DNA of 64,000 nucleotides from an uncultured bacterium (GTDB lineage Bacteria; Planctomycetota; UBA8742; UBA2392). Both the position numbers and the translations under genes were made by a program. The first letter of the stretch is position 1. Every line of letters begins with the position of its first letter. The stretch spans positions 405,214 through 469,213 of the forward strand of contig CALLQI010000004.1 in NCBI GenBank assembly GCA_938014885.1. The letters run 5' to 3'. Below, piece after piece: positions 1 through 8,249 of this stretch. Below the pieces are notes generated by a model that saw nothing but the letters and a program-made list of their open reading frames with translations, was not told where the DNA came from and searched no databases.

Positions 1-1
1 G

Positions 2-232
2 CAGGGCGAAGACTGGGTGCCGCTGCGCCCGGGCTGTGTGCTGACGATTGAGCCCGGTCTGTACATCGCCAAAGACCGCACCGACGTGCCCGAGAAGTAC
101 CGCGGCATCGGCGTGCGGATCGAAGACGACGTGCTGGTCACCACCGGCGAGCCCGACGTGCTGACCAAAGACAGCGTCAAAACGGTCGAAGACATCGAAG
201 CAATCATGGAAGAAGCCAAGGCCCGGGCGTAG
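2..232 (+). CDS. Xaa-Pro aminopeptidase (M24 family), C-terminal fragment
   Basis: The frame is open from the left edge, so only the last 76 residues of a metallopeptidase of the aminopeptidase P / M24 pita-bread fold are present. The segment TIEPGLYI carries one metal-binding glutamate and GIGVRIEDDVLVT carries the final one; both are hallmarks of the C-terminal catalytic half of the family. The enzyme would remove an N-terminal residue that precedes proline. The stop codon is 2 nt before the next start codon, so the two genes are probably cotranscribed. The substrate class (Xaa-Pro versus Xaa-His dipeptide) cannot be settled from this fragment. Confidence 0.85.
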   Translation, partial: QGEDWVPLRPGCVLTIEPGLYIAKDRTDVPEKYRGIGVRIEDDVLVTTGEPDVLTKDSVKTVEDIEAIMEEAKARA

Positions 233-234
233 CG

Positions 235-885
235 ATGTTCCAGGCGATTCTGTGGGACATGGATGGCACGCTGGTCGACACCGAACGGGTCGTCTGGGAG
301 GTGATGCAGCGCGCCTTCAAGCAGGCCGCGAACATTGACCTGCCGGCCGAGCTGTTTAACTCGCTGCTGGGCCAGTCGGAACTCGACTTCTACCAGCACA
401 TGGTCAAGCGCTATTCGCTGAACATGGCGAACATCTTTGCCATCAAATCGGCCTTCGATACCGATTACATCCCGCGCCTCAAAGACGTTCCGGCCCTGCC
501 CGGCGCCGTCGAGAAAGTCCGCGAGTTCGCAACCCGCGCCCCGCAGGCGCTGGTCACCGGCAGCACCGGCGCGCAGGCCGCGGCCGTGCTTGAAGCGCTG
601 GACCTGTCCGACGCCTTCCAGTTCATCGTCAGTTGCGACCATTACGGCCGCGGCAAGCCGGACCCGGAGCCCTTCCTGACGGCCGCCAAGCTGCTTGAGG
701 TTGAGCCCGCGAAGTGTCTTGCCATCGAAGACAGCCCCAGTGGCGTGACAGCCGCCCGGGCAGCGGGGGTCAAAGTCGTCGGCGTGCACGAGGGCAACCA
801 GGGAAAGTACGACATTTCACACGCCGATCTGGTGCTGCCCAGCCTGCTGGAACTGGATTGGGACGCGCTTCACAGGCTGGCCTGA
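235..885 (+). CDS. HAD-superfamily hydrolase, phosphatase/beta-phosphoglucomutase-like
   Basis: A complete 216-residue haloacid dehalogenase-type protein. Motif I is DMDGT at residues 8-12 (nucleophile D8, acid/base D10); motif II is the VTGST segment near residue 105; a motif III lysine lies in GRGKPDPEPF; and motif IV is AIEDSPSGV near residue 163. An alpha-helical cap sits between motifs I and II, as in subfamily I enzymes such as beta-phosphoglucomutase and phosphoglycolate phosphatase. It starts 2 nt after the preceding peptidase gene. The substrate is a small phosphorylated metabolite that cannot be named from sequence. Confidence 0.85.
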   Translation: MFQAILWDMDGTLVDTERVVWEVMQRAFKQAANIDLPAELFNSLLGQSELDFYQHMVKRYSLNMANIFAIKSAFDTDYIPRLKDVPALPGAVEKVREFATRAPQALVTGSTGAQAAAVLEALDLSDAFQFIVSCDHYGRGKPDPEPFLTAAKLLEVEPAKCLAIEDSPSGVTAARAAGVKVVGVHEGNQGKYDISHADLVLPSLLELDWDALHRLA

Positions 886-992
886 CGGTTTTCTGCGCGA
901 ATCCCGGATTTCTTTAGGGGTTGGGCCGCGCGCTGGTTAGATTCCCGCCCTTTACAAACCCCACACAGACACACAGCCAACAGACAAACACC

Positions 993-1475
993 ATGAAGAC
1001 AAAGGCAGCTATTCCCCTTTCCGTTTCCACGATCATCTCCGGCGGCCAGACCGGGGCTGAGCGTGGCGCACTGGACGCCGCAATTGAGCAAGGCATCCCG
1101 CACGGCGGTATCTGCGCCAAGGGCCGCAAGTCGGAAGACGGCCAGGTGCCGGCCAAGTACCAGGTCACGGACGCCAGCAACGATTACTCAGACCGCGCCG
1201 AAGCCAACGTGGCCGACGCCTGCGGCACGCTGATCTGCACTTTCGGCCGCCTCGGCGGTGCCAGCAAGCAGGTGTGGGAGCACGCCCGCAAGCACGGCAA
1301 GCCAGCACTGCACCTGGACCTGAACGCGGAAGCCACGGACTACGCCGTGAAGCGCGTACGCGAATGGCTGAGCCAGCACGCGATCAGAGTGCTCAACGTG
1401 GCCGGCAGCCGCGAAAGCGAAAGCGCAGGCCTGCACGGAGCCGTAAAAGACCTGCTGAACCGCGTATTCCGCTAA
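993..1475 (+). CDS. Putative molybdenum carrier-like protein (YpsA/MoCo-carrier superfamily)
   Basis: About 160 residues from the ATG at 993. The frame is open further upstream to 921, but this is the first ATG and the protein family begins here. The N-terminal signature ISGGQTGAERGALDAA followed by a glycine-rich GGICAKGRKSEDG segment is typical of the putative molybdenum carrier family, a Rossmann-like fold related to lysine decarboxylase-like and YpsA proteins. Such proteins are thought to bind nucleotides or molybdenum cofactor, but the biochemical role is poorly established. It is an isolated gene, followed by a GC-rich hairpin and a convergent gene. Confidence 0.7.
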   Translation: MKTKAAIPLSVSTIISGGQTGAERGALDAAIEQGIPHGGICAKGRKSEDGQVPAKYQVTDASNDYSDRAEANVADACGTLICTFGRLGGASKQVWEHARKHGKPALHLDLNAEATDYAVKRVREWLSQHAIRVLNVAGSRESESAGLHGAVKDLLNRVFR

Positions 1476-1497
1476 GCCAAAAGCGCAGCCACTCCGG

Positions 1498-1518
1498 CCG
1501 CAGGCGCCCCGCCTGCGG
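1498..1518. terminator. GC-rich hairpin between convergent genes
   Basis: A perfect 9-bp stem (CCGCAGGCG / CGCCTGCGG) with a 3-nt loop lies 23 nt after the stop at 1475 and ahead of the convergent gene ending at 1565. There is no U tract on either strand, so it may be a weak or Rho-assisted terminator. Confidence 0.35.
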
Positions 1519-1564
1519 CAGCCGCAGGCATGTGCCCGCGGCATTGGGGGGCAGTTGCCTGGGC

Positions 1565-2074
1565 TCACTCTTCTGCGGCCGTCCACTTCAGTCGGGGTTG
1601 CCCACGGGGCTTCTCGTGCATAAGCCGGATCCAGATCGCGAACTGGCGGGTGCACGAAACGACCAGCCGATGCGGATGGAAGGTGATCGCGAAGACGCGC
1701 TTGCCCAGCATGTTTGCGGCCTCCTGATGCGGCTCCCAGACACGCGTGACAGGGCCGACGAAGGCCTCGTAGCACAAGACGAAGGCCTCGTAGCACAAAG
1801 CGATCTCGCGCTCGTGAAGCGTGGATTCGGGCAAAGGCTCGCTGTCTAGTGACGCCTCGAGGATGCTTCCGGCCGCCCGGACCACGAGTCGTAGGCCGTT
1901 CGACAGGCGCATCGCAAACCAGTCGCTACCGAACGACGTGGCCTCGATAGTCTGCGCCACAGCCAGTTTGGGGTCGAACCACCGAAACTCGGCGCTAGTC
2001 GCCTTGCTTGCCGAGATGGCTTCCTCCGCAGACTTGTAGCCTTGCATCGGCGGGAACTGCACATTGAGGATCAT
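1565..2074 (-). CDS. Hypothetical protein with a 7-residue tandem duplication
   Basis: A 169-residue soluble protein that I do not recognise. It begins MILNVQFPPMQGYKSAEE and has mixed alpha/beta character, no signal peptide and no membrane segment. The heptapeptide LCYEAFV occurs twice in immediate succession because a 21-bp DNA unit is duplicated exactly (1757-1777 and 1778-1798); duplication in a multiple of three keeps the frame. It is flanked by other small hypothetical genes on the same strand, which suggests a small accessory patch. It may be an immunity or toxin-related protein, but nothing in the sequence proves that. Confidence 0.5.
   Translation of the reverse strand: MILNVQFPPMQGYKSAEEAISASKATSAEFRWFDPKLAVAQTIEATSFGSDWFAMRLSNGLRLVVRAAGSILEASLDSEPLPESTLHEREIALCYEAFVLCYEAFVGPVTRVWEPHQEAANMLGKRVFAITFHPHRLVVSCTRQFAIWIRLMHEKPRGQPRLKWTAAEE
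1757..1798. repeat. Perfect 21-bp tandem duplication, 2 copies
   Basis: Two identical 21-bp units, 1757-1777 and 1778-1798, lie inside the hypothetical gene on the minus strand and encode a repeated heptapeptide. Confidence 0.9.
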
Positions 2075-2147
2075 GCTATGCGCAGTCAGGCCGCGCCGGA
2101 AAGGTGACTCAGCTAAGTAGCATACTAGTCTGAAGCACTGGCGTCGA

Positions 2148-2393
2148 TCAGCCCTTCGAGTTGCTGCGGGACGACTGCACTACATTCTGGATAGAAGCAC
2201 TAACCGGGTCCGGCGAAGGCCGAAGCGCCACGAACCGAGCAGCAGGAACAGTCTCCGAAACAGCACAACAGTCCAAGGCCGCCCGGGCATACTCGGCCGC
2301 AAGCCCTCCAACCCAACCACCAACCCCAAGCCGATCAATGAACTGCGCGTAGTCATTGTTCGGATGGCGAGCCTTGGGCGACTTGGAACTCAC
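2148..2393 (-). CDS. Small hypothetical protein, translationally coupled
   Basis: An 81-residue ORF. Its GTG start overlaps the TGA stop of the upstream gene (4-nt GTGA overlap at 2390-2393), an arrangement typical of translational coupling and the main reason for calling it. The product has a glycine-rich centre (LGVGGWVGGLAAEYAR) and no recognisable domain, signal peptide or clear membrane helix. Composition does not contradict coding, but without homologs this remains tentative. Confidence 0.4.
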   Translation of the reverse strand: MSSKSPKARHPNNDYAQFIDRLGVGGWVGGLAAEYARAALDCCAVSETVPAARFVALRPSPDPVSASIQNVVQSSRSNSKG

Positions 2394-2890
2394 GATTCGA
2401 AAAACTCTTCGGGGTGTGCGCGAACATAGTTTGCGACGGTGCCAGCCCGAACGCTGACAGTGTTCTCGAACTCTTTGTACAGGGCATCGTACTCCGCCGC
2501 GAATTCCTCACGATCAGGCAGGCGACGCATGCGCTCTTCGCGATCATAGGGGTATGGGGTGAATTCCAGAAACTGGATGATCTTGCCGACAAACCGCTCC
2601 ATCTGAGGAATGCCAAAATGCCTGTAGCCCTCCTTCGCGGCGGGCAAGACGATACCGTCGTCGTTGTAAAGCGCAGTGTGAACGCCCTCGTTCCATAGGG
2701 CCTGTTCAAACTCCGTGATCGCAAACAAGGCAAGCTGCCCCGGTGAGGGATCGTGGATCTTCGGCTCGTTAGCCGGATCGCAAATGCTCTCGTCGAGCCA
2801 GTCCTGCAGATCGTCCGCGACGATGCGCTCTAGTTCGTCGTCGAGAAGAGCGCGCCAGCCCGTCGGTGGCACCATTCGATGTTCGGCCAT
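2390..2890 (-). CDS. DMP19/DUF4375-like protein
   Basis: A 166-residue acidic, mostly helical protein. The stretch from ITEFEQALWNEGVHTALYN through RHFGIPQMERFV resembles the DUF4375 / DMP19 fold, in which an N/E-G-x-x-x-x-x-x-N segment precedes helices that form a DNA-mimic or immunity-like surface. Family members are found in toxin-immunity settings and as DNA-mimic proteins. The assignment is by pattern only. It overlaps the downstream small ORF by 4 nt and diverges from the phosphatase gene at 3041. Confidence 0.5.
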   Translation of the reverse strand: MAEHRMVPPTGWRALLDDELERIVADDLQDWLDESICDPANEPKIHDPSPGQLALFAITEFEQALWNEGVHTALYNDDGIVLPAAKEGYRHFGIPQMERFVGKIIQFLEFTPYPYDREERMRRLPDREEFAAEYDALYKEFENTVSVRAGTVANYVRAHPEEFFES

Positions 2891-3040
2891 CGCAAGATTC
2901 TATCTGACACGCTCCGAGTGTCCCACAGCTTCGCTGATGGCTTCATTCCCATCGCGCCGCTGGGGCGACAGAACTGTCTGCTTTGCTCGGCTGCTTTCCC
3001 GTGACTCCCACTTTGGTTTGGTTTCGGCTAAGTTCGGGTT

Positions 3041-3886
3041 ATGACTGATAAGGCTATCCAATCTCGCCTGGCGCTGGCGCTCGATGCCACCTTCGATGCC
3101 GGCAAGGCTGTGGCTGAGTACTACTTTGCCATGGGCATTGATGTGGTATGGAAGGGCGACGGCAGCCCCGTTACCCAGGCTGATTCGCGCGCCGAGAAAA
3201 TCCTGCGCGAGCGTCTGCACGCAGTGTTCCCCGACGATGCCATCGTTGGCGAAGAGCACGAAGACGCTGCCGGCACCAGCGGCTTCAAATGGATCATCGA
3301 CCCGCTGGATGGCACCGAGGCCTTCATCCGCAAGCTCCCGATTTTCGGCACTCTCGTGGGCCTGGAGTTCGAGGGCCAGATGGTTGCCGGCATCTGCTTC
3401 ATGCCCGCCCAGCGCGAGTTCGCCTGGGCCAGCAAGGGCCACGGGTGCTGGTGGGTACAGGACACCACCCATGCCTACGATGTCGAAACCCTGAAAGAAC
3501 GCGCCATCCGCGCGCAAGTCAGCCCGATCAGCGACCTCAGCAAGGCCATGATCACCACCACCGGCCAGGGCGCCTTCCACCGCGCCAACCGCGTCGCCGA
3601 GTTCTTGAAGCTGCGCGGCGCCACCCGCAAAGACCGCGGCTTTGGGCATTGCTGGGGGCACCTGCTGGTGGCGACCGGCCGCATGGACATCAGCATTGAG
3701 CCCAAAATCCGCGAATGGGATATCGCCCCGTTCGCCTGCCTGCTGGCTGAGGCCGGGGGCAAACTGACCGACTTCGACGGCAAGCCCACGGTGTATTCCG
3801 GCAACGCGGTGTGCAGCAACGGCGCACTGCATGAGGCCGCGATCAAGGCCCTGCACGGGCCGATGCCCAAGCTGTCGCTGAAGTAA
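3041..3886 (+). CDS. Inositol-monophosphatase family phosphatase (histidinol-phosphatase HisN-like)
   Basis: A complete 281-residue Mg-dependent sugar phosphatase. It shows GEEHED (residues 70-75), the metal-binding DPLDGTEAF (residues 87-95; D87, D90) and the C-terminal WDIAPF motif, in the usual order and spacing of the IMPase superfamily. Enzymes of this group dephosphorylate inositol phosphate, histidinol phosphate, 3'-phosphoadenosine 5'-phosphate or fructose bisphosphate. The TEAF rather than TxNF variant after DPLDG resembles histidinol-phosphatase-type members, but no histidine genes are nearby. It is a single gene, convergent with the coiled-coil gene whose stop is 8 nt away. Confidence 0.85.
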   Translation: MTDKAIQSRLALALDATFDAGKAVAEYYFAMGIDVVWKGDGSPVTQADSRAEKILRERLHAVFPDDAIVGEEHEDAAGTSGFKWIIDPLDGTEAFIRKLPIFGTLVGLEFEGQMVAGICFMPAQREFAWASKGHGCWWVQDTTHAYDVETLKERAIRAQVSPISDLSKAMITTTGQGAFHRANRVAEFLKLRGATRKDRGFGHCWGHLLVATGRMDISIEPKIREWDIAPFACLLAEAGGKLTDFDGKPTVYSGNAVCSNGALHEAAIKALHGPMPKLSLK

Positions 3887-3893
3887 GTCGCGG

Positions 3894-5525
3894 CTATTCG
3901 GCGTCGGGCGGCAATTCGGCCAGCTTGCGGGCCGTTTCCAGCAGCGGCTTGCGGCCCTGCACGTCGCTTTGGCTGATGTCTTCCGCCAGCTTCAGCAGGC
4001 CCTGCACGCGCTCGCGCAGGATGCGCATGGCGGTGCGCTGGCCCACCAGCTTCTCGAAGCGTTCGTCGCTTTCTTTCTCAAGCCGCTGCATGCGGGTTTC
4101 CAGCCGCGCGCTGTCTTCGCGTGCGCTGGCTGAGAGGCGCGAAAAGCTTTCGATCAGCTTGGCGCGTTCGGTTTCGGCCTCACGCAGGCGGTTGCTGAGG
4201 CGGCGTACTTCGTCTTCGACCACGGCGCCGGGGCGGGCGTCGGCGGGGGTGATCATCTGGGTGTCGTGGGCGCGGGCCTTGGCGCCTTGCAGCGCGCGTT
4301 CAAGCTCAATGATCTGATTCTTGAGCTCGTTGGCCTGTTCCTCGAACGTGGCGGCTTTCAGTTCGGCCTTTTGCAGTTTGCGCTCGGTCTCGCGCATGTG
4401 TTCCTGCGACTCTTCGATTTCGCGGTTCAGCGCCGGGATGCGCCGCTGCGACAGGCGATAGCTTCGCGCGGCCTCGGTATCGAGCTTCTCCTGCATTTCG
4501 GCCACAGTCTTCTCACGCTCCAGCAGTTGCTGCTGCAGCGTGGTAATCTTGTCTTCCAGTGCTGACACGCGGCCCATCTCGCGTTCAAACTCGCCCAGGC
4601 GTTCAATTTCTTCGCGCGCTGCCGTGAGTTCCGCGTTGACCCTGGCCAGTTCCGCACCGCCCTGGTCAAGCTCAGCCAGCCGCCGCTTCACTTCTTCGCC
4701 GGCGTCGCGGTTGTCGGCGAGTTCCTTGCGCGCGAGTGCCAGTTCGCGGCCGGTTTCTTCGTTCTCGCGGATGCGGGCATCCAGTTGTTCGCGCAGGTCG
4801 CGGGCCTCGGCGCGGGTGTTCTCGAGTTCTTCCTCAAGCTGCTCATTACGGCGCGACAGCTCGGCGTGGGCGTGGCCGGCGCGGGCCTCAGCGTTGTGGG
4901 CTTCAGCGATGGCGGCCTTGAGCTGCGTGTTTTCGTCCTGCAACGCGCGCAACTGCGCGTCCATCATCTCCATGCCCAGGCGCATTTCTTGTGCGGGCTG
5001 GGGCGCCTGCACGGCTTGCTCTAGCTGTGTCTGCGCCTTTTCGAGTTCACGGCGCAGGTCGCGGGCGTCATCTTCGGCGGCTTCGTGCTTGCGCTGGGCG
5101 TCCTTGAGCGCGCCTTCAAGACGCGCAATCTCGTCGGCGGGCGGTGCGGCCTCAAGTTGCTTGGCCTGCTCGCGACTCTGGCGCAGCAGCTCGTCGCGTT
5201 CGGCGCGCAGGCCCGCCAATTCGGCGCGGGCGCTTTGCAGCTCGAGCTTGAGCTGCTCAGGGTCGATGGGTTTGGGTGCGGGCTCAGTAGCGGTTTGTTC
5301 AAAGTCTACGCGCTCGCGAAGGTCGGCGTCGGGCTCGACATCGAGGGGCACGTCAGCGTCTTCGTGCAGGGTTTCGGGGTCGGGGCCGGAATCCAGCGGA
5401 ACGTCGTGCACGGCCAGCGGCTCGGCCATCATCGGCTCGGCGACCAGCTCACTTTCGCCAAAGCCGAACTCAGGATCCACCATGGAATCCTCAGGCAGCA
5501 TCGGCAGGCCGTCGGCACCGCTCAT
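3894..5525 (-). CDS. Long coiled-coil protein
   Basis: A 543-residue protein. The first ~90 residues are acidic and disordered; the rest is a nearly continuous Glu/Arg/Ala/Leu/Gln-rich heptad repeat with many LEREL-like runs, predicting a long parallel coiled coil. There is no signal peptide or transmembrane segment, so it is probably cytoplasmic. A GGAG sequence is well placed before the ATG. It resembles generic structural or SMC-like coiled-coil proteins, but no ATPase head is present. It lies just downstream of gatA on the same strand (52 nt apart) and may be cotranscribed. Function unknown. Confidence 0.75.
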   Translation of the reverse strand: MSGADGLPMLPEDSMVDPEFGFGESELVAEPMMAEPLAVHDVPLDSGPDPETLHEDADVPLDVEPDADLRERVDFEQTATEPAPKPIDPEQLKLELQSARAELAGLRAERDELLRQSREQAKQLEAAPPADEIARLEGALKDAQRKHEAAEDDARDLRRELEKAQTQLEQAVQAPQPAQEMRLGMEMMDAQLRALQDENTQLKAAIAEAHNAEARAGHAHAELSRRNEQLEEELENTRAEARDLREQLDARIRENEETGRELALARKELADNRDAGEEVKRRLAELDQGGAELARVNAELTAAREEIERLGEFEREMGRVSALEDKITTLQQQLLEREKTVAEMQEKLDTEAARSYRLSQRRIPALNREIEESQEHMRETERKLQKAELKAATFEEQANELKNQIIELERALQGAKARAHDTQMITPADARPGAVVEDEVRRLSNRLREAETERAKLIESFSRLSASAREDSARLETRMQRLEKESDERFEKLVGQRTAMRILRERVQGLLKLAEDISQSDVQGRKPLLETARKLAELPPDAE

Positions 5526-5577
5526 GGGTTGCTCCGCGGCTGGTCATTTTAGGCGATATGGGCCACGCGGTCTATGA

Positions 5578-7038
5578 TCAAGCCAGCGCGGGCGCGCGCG
5601 ACGTTGCGGGCTTCAGTGCCTGCTCCAGCGCGTGGCTGGCCCCCAGCAGCGTGCTTTCGGTATACGCGGGCGACTGCACGTGCAGGCCGATCGGCATGCC
5701 GCCCTTGTCGAAGCCCACGGGCAGGCTCAGCGCGCAGATGCCGGCCAGGCTGGCGGGGATCGTGAACACGTCGCACAGGTACATCGACAGCGGATCCGAC
5801 TTCTCGCCCGCCTTGAACGCGGGGAACGGCGCACAGGGCCCGACGATCAGGTCGCATTTCTCATAGGCAGCCGCAAAGTCGCGCGCGATCAGCGTGCGCA
5901 CCTTGGCCGCGCGGCCGTAAAACTCTTCCCAGTGGCCTGCCGACAGCGCGTACGTACCCAGCATGATGCGGCGCTTGACCTCAGGCCCGAAGCCCTGGCC
6001 GCGCGACTTGAAGTAGCCTTCAATGCCGTTGGCGCTCTCGGCCCGGTGGCCGTAACGCACGCCATCAAAGCGCGCGAGGTTGCTGCTGGCCTCAGCACTC
6101 GCGACCACGTAATAGACCGCAATGCCGTAATCGGCGTGCGGCAACGTGATTTCAACGATGCTGGCGCCAAGCTGCTGCATGCGCTCAATGGCGGCGTTGC
6201 AGGCATCGGCGACTTCGCGGTTCGGGATCTCGGCAAGGTAGCTTCGCACCACGCCCACACGCAGGCCCTTCAGGTCCGTGCGCAGGGCGGCCACATAGTC
6301 AGGTACTTCGCGGCCGGTGGTGGTGCTGTCGCGTTCGTCGCGGCCGGCCAGCACGCGCAGCGCAAGCGCCGCATCGCGCACCGTGGTCGCAAACGGGCCC
6401 ACCTGGTCAAGGCTGCTGGCAAAAGCCACCAGCCCGTTGCGCGAAACGCGGCCGTAACTGGGCTTCAGGCCCACGTTGCCGCAAAACGCCGCGGGCAGGC
6501 GGATACTGCCGCCGGTGTCGCTGCCAAGGCTGAGCAGGCTGCTGCGCGCTGCCACGGTGGCGGCACTGCCGCCGCTGCTGCCGCCGGGCACACAGGCCAG
6601 GTTCCAGGGGTTGCGGGTGACGCCGAGCGCGCTGTTTTCGCAACTGCTGCCCATGGCGAATTCGTCGAGGTTGGTCTTGCCGATGAAGACCGCGCCGGCA
6701 GCGCGCAGGCGCTGCGTTACCGTGGCGTCCGCCGGTGCCGTGAAGTCGCCCAGCATGCGGCTGGCGCAGGTGGTACGCATGCCCGCGACGTGAATGTTGT
6801 CTTTGATTGCGACGGGCACACCGGCCAGCAGCCCGGGGTCGCGGCCGTCTTTGATTGCAGCGTCTACTGCGGCCGCCTGCTCATGCGCACGTTCGTTGAG
6901 TTGCAGGAATGCGCCCACTTTGGGCTCTGTGGCTCTGGCGCGGGCGACGAAGGCCTCAGTCACGGCGACGGCCGTGAGGTCGCGGGCGCGCACGCGGCGG
7001 GCGATCTCGAAGGCGTCAAGCTGTGTGAGGTCGGGCAT
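5578..7038 (-). CDS. gatA: Glutamyl-tRNA(Gln)/aspartyl-tRNA(Asn) amidotransferase subunit A
   Basis: A 486-residue amidase-signature protein. The Ser-cisSer-Lys triad lies at K79 (in AIKDN), S154 (in PGGSSGGSA) and S178 (in GSDTGGSIRLP), at the same residue numbers as in well-studied GatA proteins. It releases ammonia from glutamine for transamidation of misacylated Glu-tRNAGln or Asp-tRNAAsn as part of GatCAB. gatC lies upstream on the same strand, but the two genes are separated by about 145 bp that include a G-rich low-complexity tract. gatB is not in this window. A strong assignment. Confidence 0.96.
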   Translation of the reverse strand: MPDLTQLDAFEIARRVRARDLTAVAVTEAFVARARATEPKVGAFLQLNERAHEQAAAVDAAIKDGRDPGLLAGVPVAIKDNIHVAGMRTTCASRMLGDFTAPADATVTQRLRAAGAVFIGKTNLDEFAMGSSCENSALGVTRNPWNLACVPGGSSGGSAATVAARSSLLSLGSDTGGSIRLPAAFCGNVGLKPSYGRVSRNGLVAFASSLDQVGPFATTVRDAALALRVLAGRDERDSTTTGREVPDYVAALRTDLKGLRVGVVRSYLAEIPNREVADACNAAIERMQQLGASIVEITLPHADYGIAVYYVVASAEASSNLARFDGVRYGHRAESANGIEGYFKSRGQGFGPEVKRRIMLGTYALSAGHWEEFYGRAAKVRTLIARDFAAAYEKCDLIVGPCAPFPAFKAGEKSDPLSMYLCDVFTIPASLAGICALSLPVGFDKGGMPIGLHVQSPAYTESTLLGASHALEQALKPATSRAPALA

Positions 7039-7183
7039 GGGCGTTGGGGGCTAGGGGTTTGGGATTTGGGGTTAGGGGTTAGGGGATTGGGGCTTGGGGT
7101 CTTCGGGTTCTGGGATGCCTGTCTTGCTCGCCTCCCGCCTCACTACTCCCGCCTCCCGCCTCTAAACTCCGGCCTCATTTCCG
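7039..7183. repeat. G-rich telomere-like low-complexity tract between gatC and gatA
   Basis: The plus strand from about 7044 to 7115 consists of variants of GGGGTTTGGG / GGGGTTAGGG / GGGGCTTGGGG, followed at 7128-7170 by CTCCCGCCTC-type repeats. It contains no gene. The runs of four or more Gs at short spacing could form G-quadruplex DNA. Related tracts occur at 9590-9672 and 41284-41400. Confidence 0.75.
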
Positions 7184-7465
7184 CTACTCAATCACTGGTG
7201 GCACTTGGAAGAAGTTCTGTTCGCTGCGGGGTGCGTTGGCTACGGCTTGCTCGCGGGTCAGGCCTGGCTTGGCTTCGTCGGCGCGCCACTGGTTGCGGTC
7301 TGCAATCGGGTGCACTGTCATCTCTACGCCTGTGACGTCGGCCTTGCCCAGCTGCGCGATGTATTCGGTGATGCGCGCGAGGTCGGCCGCCAACGCCGGC
7401 ACTTCGGCCTCCGGCAGTTCAAGCCGGGCCAGTTTGGCGACGTTGCGTACGGTTTGCGCGTCCAT
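7184..7465 (-). CDS. gatC: Glutamyl-tRNA(Gln)/aspartyl-tRNA(Asn) amidotransferase subunit C
   Basis: A 93-residue helical subunit that stabilises GatA-GatB. It carries the family pattern VRNVAKLARLELPEAE at the N-terminus and ends with the typical FFQVPPVIE tail. I chose the ATG at 7465 rather than the in-frame GTG at 7471 because an AGAAGG ribosome-binding site lies 5 nt upstream of the ATG and would overlap the GTG. It is followed by gatA on the same strand and divergent from the signal peptidase gene. Confidence 0.92.
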   Translation of the reverse strand: MDAQTVRNVAKLARLELPEAEVPALAADLARITEYIAQLGKADVTGVEMTVHPIADRNQWRADEAKPGLTREQAVANAPRSEQNFFQVPPVIE

Positions 7466-7520
7466 GGCCACCTTCTAGTGCACCCAAGCTTAACCGGCAA
7501 CGGCCGGGCATAATGAACGG

Positions 7521-8240
7521 ATGGAAGTCGCTGCCCAAGCCGCCGCAAGCAAATCCAGCCAGCGTCGCCTGCCGGGCCTGCTGGCGGGCGTGCTGCCGCC
7601 ACTGTGCGCGCTGGCCTTGCACGGCGCACTTTCTGCCGCTGACGTCATGCCGTGGATGCCCGGCCTGTTGTGGCTCTGGATCCTGTGGCCGTTTGCCGGG
7701 GCCGGACTGGGCCTGCTGCGCGGCAGTGCATGGGTGAACGCGCTGCTTTCGCTGGCGGCCGGGGCACTGCTGGCGGTGGCATGCTTTGCGGCCAACTTCC
7801 GCGCCGTGCGAGTCGAAGGTGACAGCATGCTGCCGGGCCTGCACCCGGGCGACGTGTTGCTGGTGGACCAGACGGCCGCGCCGCAACCGCTGGGCCTGTA
7901 CATCATCGAAGAAGACGCGGGCGGCGTGGCGATCATCAAGCGCCTGGTGGGCATGCCGGGCCAGACACTGGAACTCAAGTACGGCCGCCTGTTCGCCGAC
8001 GGCATCGAAGTACACCCCCGCGATGGCACTGCGCCCGACGACTGGACTGAAACCCGCCCCATCGGCCACAGCTATCGCCTGAGCGAGCCGCTTGTCCTGA
8101 AGGAAGGCGAGTACTTCTTCCTGGGTGACAATCCGCCCCGCAGCCGCGACAGCCGCAACTTCGGCCCGATCCCACAGGCACAGATTCACGGGCGCGCGGT
8201 CTGGCGCCTGCGCGGCAGCGGCTTTGGCCCGGTGCGTTAG
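7521..8240 (+). CDS. lepB: Signal peptidase I (S26 family)
   Basis: A 239-residue membrane-bound peptidase that removes Sec signal peptides. Hydrophobic segments occupy about residues 20-90; the periplasmic catalytic domain begins with VEGDSMLPG (catalytic S102) and the general base is K140 in AIIKRLVGMPG. The GDNPPRSRDSR box near residue 205 is the conserved GDNxxxSxDSR motif. The N-terminal membrane region is longer than in minimal versions. It diverges from gatC, and the 55-nt gap must hold both promoters. Confidence 0.92.
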   Translation: MEVAAQAAASKSSQRRLPGLLAGVLPPLCALALHGALSAADVMPWMPGLLWLWILWPFAGAGLGLLRGSAWVNALLSLAAGALLAVACFAANFRAVRVEGDSMLPGLHPGDVLLVDQTAAPQPLGLYIIEEDAGGVAIIKRLVGMPGQTLELKYGRLFADGIEVHPRDGTAPDDWTETRPIGHSYRLSEPLVLKEGEYFFLGDNPPRSRDSRNFGPIPQAQIHGRAVWRLRGSGFGPVR

Positions 8241-8249
8241 CGGACGGGC

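Noticed and set aside
5632..7335. A long open frame on the plus strand opposite gatA (567 codons)
   Set aside because: It is antisense to a clear gatA, is rich in Ala/Arg/His as expected of a shadow in GC-rich DNA, and resembles no family.
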